The notes under the pieces: generated by a model
What the model was told of the DNA's origin: nothing
The model's input: only the letters and a program-made list of their open reading frames with translations
Database searches by the model: none
Translations under genes and position numbers: made by a program
Shown here: one piece after another, positions 62,451-64,000 of the stretch
Position numbering within the stretch: position 1 is the stretch's first letter
Layout of the letters: each line of letters begins with the position of its first letter
Source of the DNA: Galerina marginata
Lineage: Eukaryota > Basidiomycota > Agaricomycetes > Agaricales > Galerinaceae
Length of the DNA stretch: 64,000 nucleotides
Assembly: GCA_023014335.1 (NCBI GenBank)
Contig: JAECYW010000006.1
Location: forward strand, 1,674,001 to 1,738,000
Reading direction: 5' to 3'

Positions 62451-64000
62451 AGACTCGCTGAAGGGACGGCCCTTCGGCCAGCCCTGAATTTTCGGTTTTT
62501 ACCTGTTCCTCACACCAATATTGGACTTAGAATAATGATTTATCTTGCGCGGTTCATTGTCTAAGTCTCAGGCAATCAGTATAAACCAGCCAAGACTAGA
62601 GGAAACTATTGTACGCGACGAAGTCCAAGTTAAACTATGTGCTTCTAATTACGGGTACGCGTCCGTATACGAAGCGCGGTAATAAGGCGAGGACTGTGAA
62701 CGCGGGCCCACCTGTGCGCCTAACTGACAGGCACAGGTCTCTAGCGTCTAAACGAATAGGGACAGATATCCGAAGAATAGGACCCACAACTATGGTGCCG
62801 ACGCGGCACCACCTGACAAATCAAGTAACAAGCTCGCGAACCCAGAACATGAGGGACGGGAACTGCCGAGTCTCGACCGTGATGGCTTCTCGAGTCTCGA
62901 CCTTACTGTAAAAGGAAGGATTGCCGAGTCGAGTCCCACGGACATCTCGGGCGAACAATAACGGACGCGAATAACAGTGCGCACCCGAAGACTGAGATAA
63001 GATAAGATTACCGTGCGGGCCCGTCCATCGAAACATATGGGCGCGTCTTCCACAACACACAGATAGAGCCTAGACCCGGCACATCGGGACGCGTTTTACG
63101 GTCTTGTATCAGCAAGAACCTCTGAACGTTCTTACCAAAGGAGTAATATCGACGCGTACCCGTGCCAACCAGAAAGATAGCTTATGCAAGAAACAGAAAG
63201 CTTAGTAAACAAGAAACTTGGCATCCGGTTCAGCTGTTTGTAAAAGGCCGAGTCCTTCATTGTATCACATGTAAATATTATTCTCAGTAGTATAAAAGCT
63301 GTACGCGTACGTAGAAAAAGACAAGCAATTTACCACCCACGAGATTATATCTTGAACGTTCACCAGAACCTCTTCGAGACTTCTAAGTGTTAACTTGACT
63401 TCGCGGAATTTTGAATAAACAGATTTATTTGTCTTAGACAGAATTTCACCTTTTGTGATCAGAGTGAACGTACTTGATTTTGAAAGACTTAAGGACTTGA
63501 ACAACGATCTCTTACACCTGTCATCTATTTGACTTGAAGAGGCTTCAGTGGCCATCCGATTAGCCGCGGTAACCCGTACTTTGGTAGTGCGTCGCGTGTC
63601 TAAGACCTGGACTGTGGTAGAGGCAACTCAGATAGTTGTAGACTACACCGGACATTGCAGAGTTTCTTCCCGTCGAGTAGGGTTTTGGTAACCCCAAGAG
63701 AGTCATACGCGTCCCAGAGTGGCGTTATCCCGTTTTTCAAGAGTCTAAAGTAATTAAGTCCCGTACGCGTCTCAGTGACGTATCCCGCGATCCCAAGAGG
63801 CAGAGTCTTTGATTTTGTTATCTATATTCTATTTCCCCAACAACAACCCAATAAGTGTTCACCCTCGGGTCGACGCGTCCATTCCACGTGAACGCGTACT
63901 TTTCCCTGTACCAGACGGATTCTTCGGATTAGTCTTGTTATTATAAAAATACCTGTCCCTCCCAAAAAGAACTGATCAATTAACTTGATTATTTGATTGG
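62451..64000. other. Repeat-like, gene-poor end region; possible retroelement fragment
   Basis: Composition changes abruptly after the array: many CGCGT and ACGCGT words, long AT-rich pieces and no splice-consistent gene. A 96-codon minus frame (63265-63555) starts MATEASSSQIDD..., reminiscent of the start of a Copia-type Gag, but without further Gag motifs. A TTGTTGTTGG-type stretch near 63840 (minus strand) could be an LTR edge. No LTR pair, primer-binding site or reverse transcriptase was found inside the window, so the assignment is weak. Confidence 0.35.

Noticed and set aside
60312..62452. Several open frames of 63-151 codons encoding hydrophobic repeats (VSLHIIYLPCLSADF-like)
   Set aside because: They are translations of the tandem array; frames open and close with T-tract length and there is no start context or conserved protein. 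Not called as membrane proteins.

Overview
The window is nuclear DNA of a mushroom-forming basidiomycete (Agaricomycetes). Almost every gene is broken by short GT..AG introns of about 50-65 nt. The gene families are typical of that class: Agaricomycete F-box proteins, a NACHT P-loop NTPase, TPR-CHAT, DUF6534 membrane proteins, questin-oxidase-like DUF4243 proteins and the 'G domain' GTPases. No species can be named from the sequence.

Layout. 1-3.5 kb is gene-poor. It holds a 693-bp TA-flanked inverted-repeat element (2379-3071) just in front of the surviving 3' part of an unrecognised cysteine-containing gene. 4.7-6.7 kb (-) is a five-exon MAP kinase kinase of the cell-wall-integrity type. 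7.3-8.8 kb (+) holds coding-like text broken by stops, a probable decayed gene. 10.3-24.5 kb is an accessory block: two divergent questin-oxidase-like paralogues (10.3 kb -, 20.8 kb +) bracket an F-box gene, a frameshifted F-box gene and a NACHT ATPase; a third F-box gene follows. 24.8-29.2 kb (+) is a large RhoGEF. 29.3-32.3 kb (-) holds two tandem paralogues of an uncharacterised Agaricomycete family. The second is divergent from a 1319-residue TPR-CHAT protein (32.8-36.8 kb +). 37.0-42.7 kb (-) is a SulP transporter with STAS and cyclic-nucleotide-binding domains, divergent from the CFIm25 mRNA 3'-processing factor (43.1-44.9 kb +), which has a 771-nt intron. Next come a micro-exon-rich DUF6534 membrane protein (45.8-47.6 kb -), an F-box gene (49.8-50.7 kb -) and a secreted type-B carboxylesterase (51.1-53.6 kb -).

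From 55.5 kb on the DNA is decayed and repeat-rich. HEAT-repeat remnants run into a GH5 glycoside hydrolase with a stop and several frameshifts. A G-domain GTPase (58.9-60.1 kb +) follows. Then comes a 2.1-kb tandem array of about 32 units, each built like a complete small intron. The last 1.5 kb resembles a transposon or retroelement region without an identifiable domain.

Housekeeping genes (MKK, RhoGEF, SulP-CNB, CFIm25) alternate with accessory families linked to non-self recognition and regulated turnover (NACHT, TPR-CHAT, GTPase, F-box). MKK and RhoGEF could act in the same Rho1/cell-wall-integrity signalling route, but that is inference. The most interesting signals are the array of intron-like units and the divergent pairing of the TPR-CHAT protein with a duplicated unknown family.
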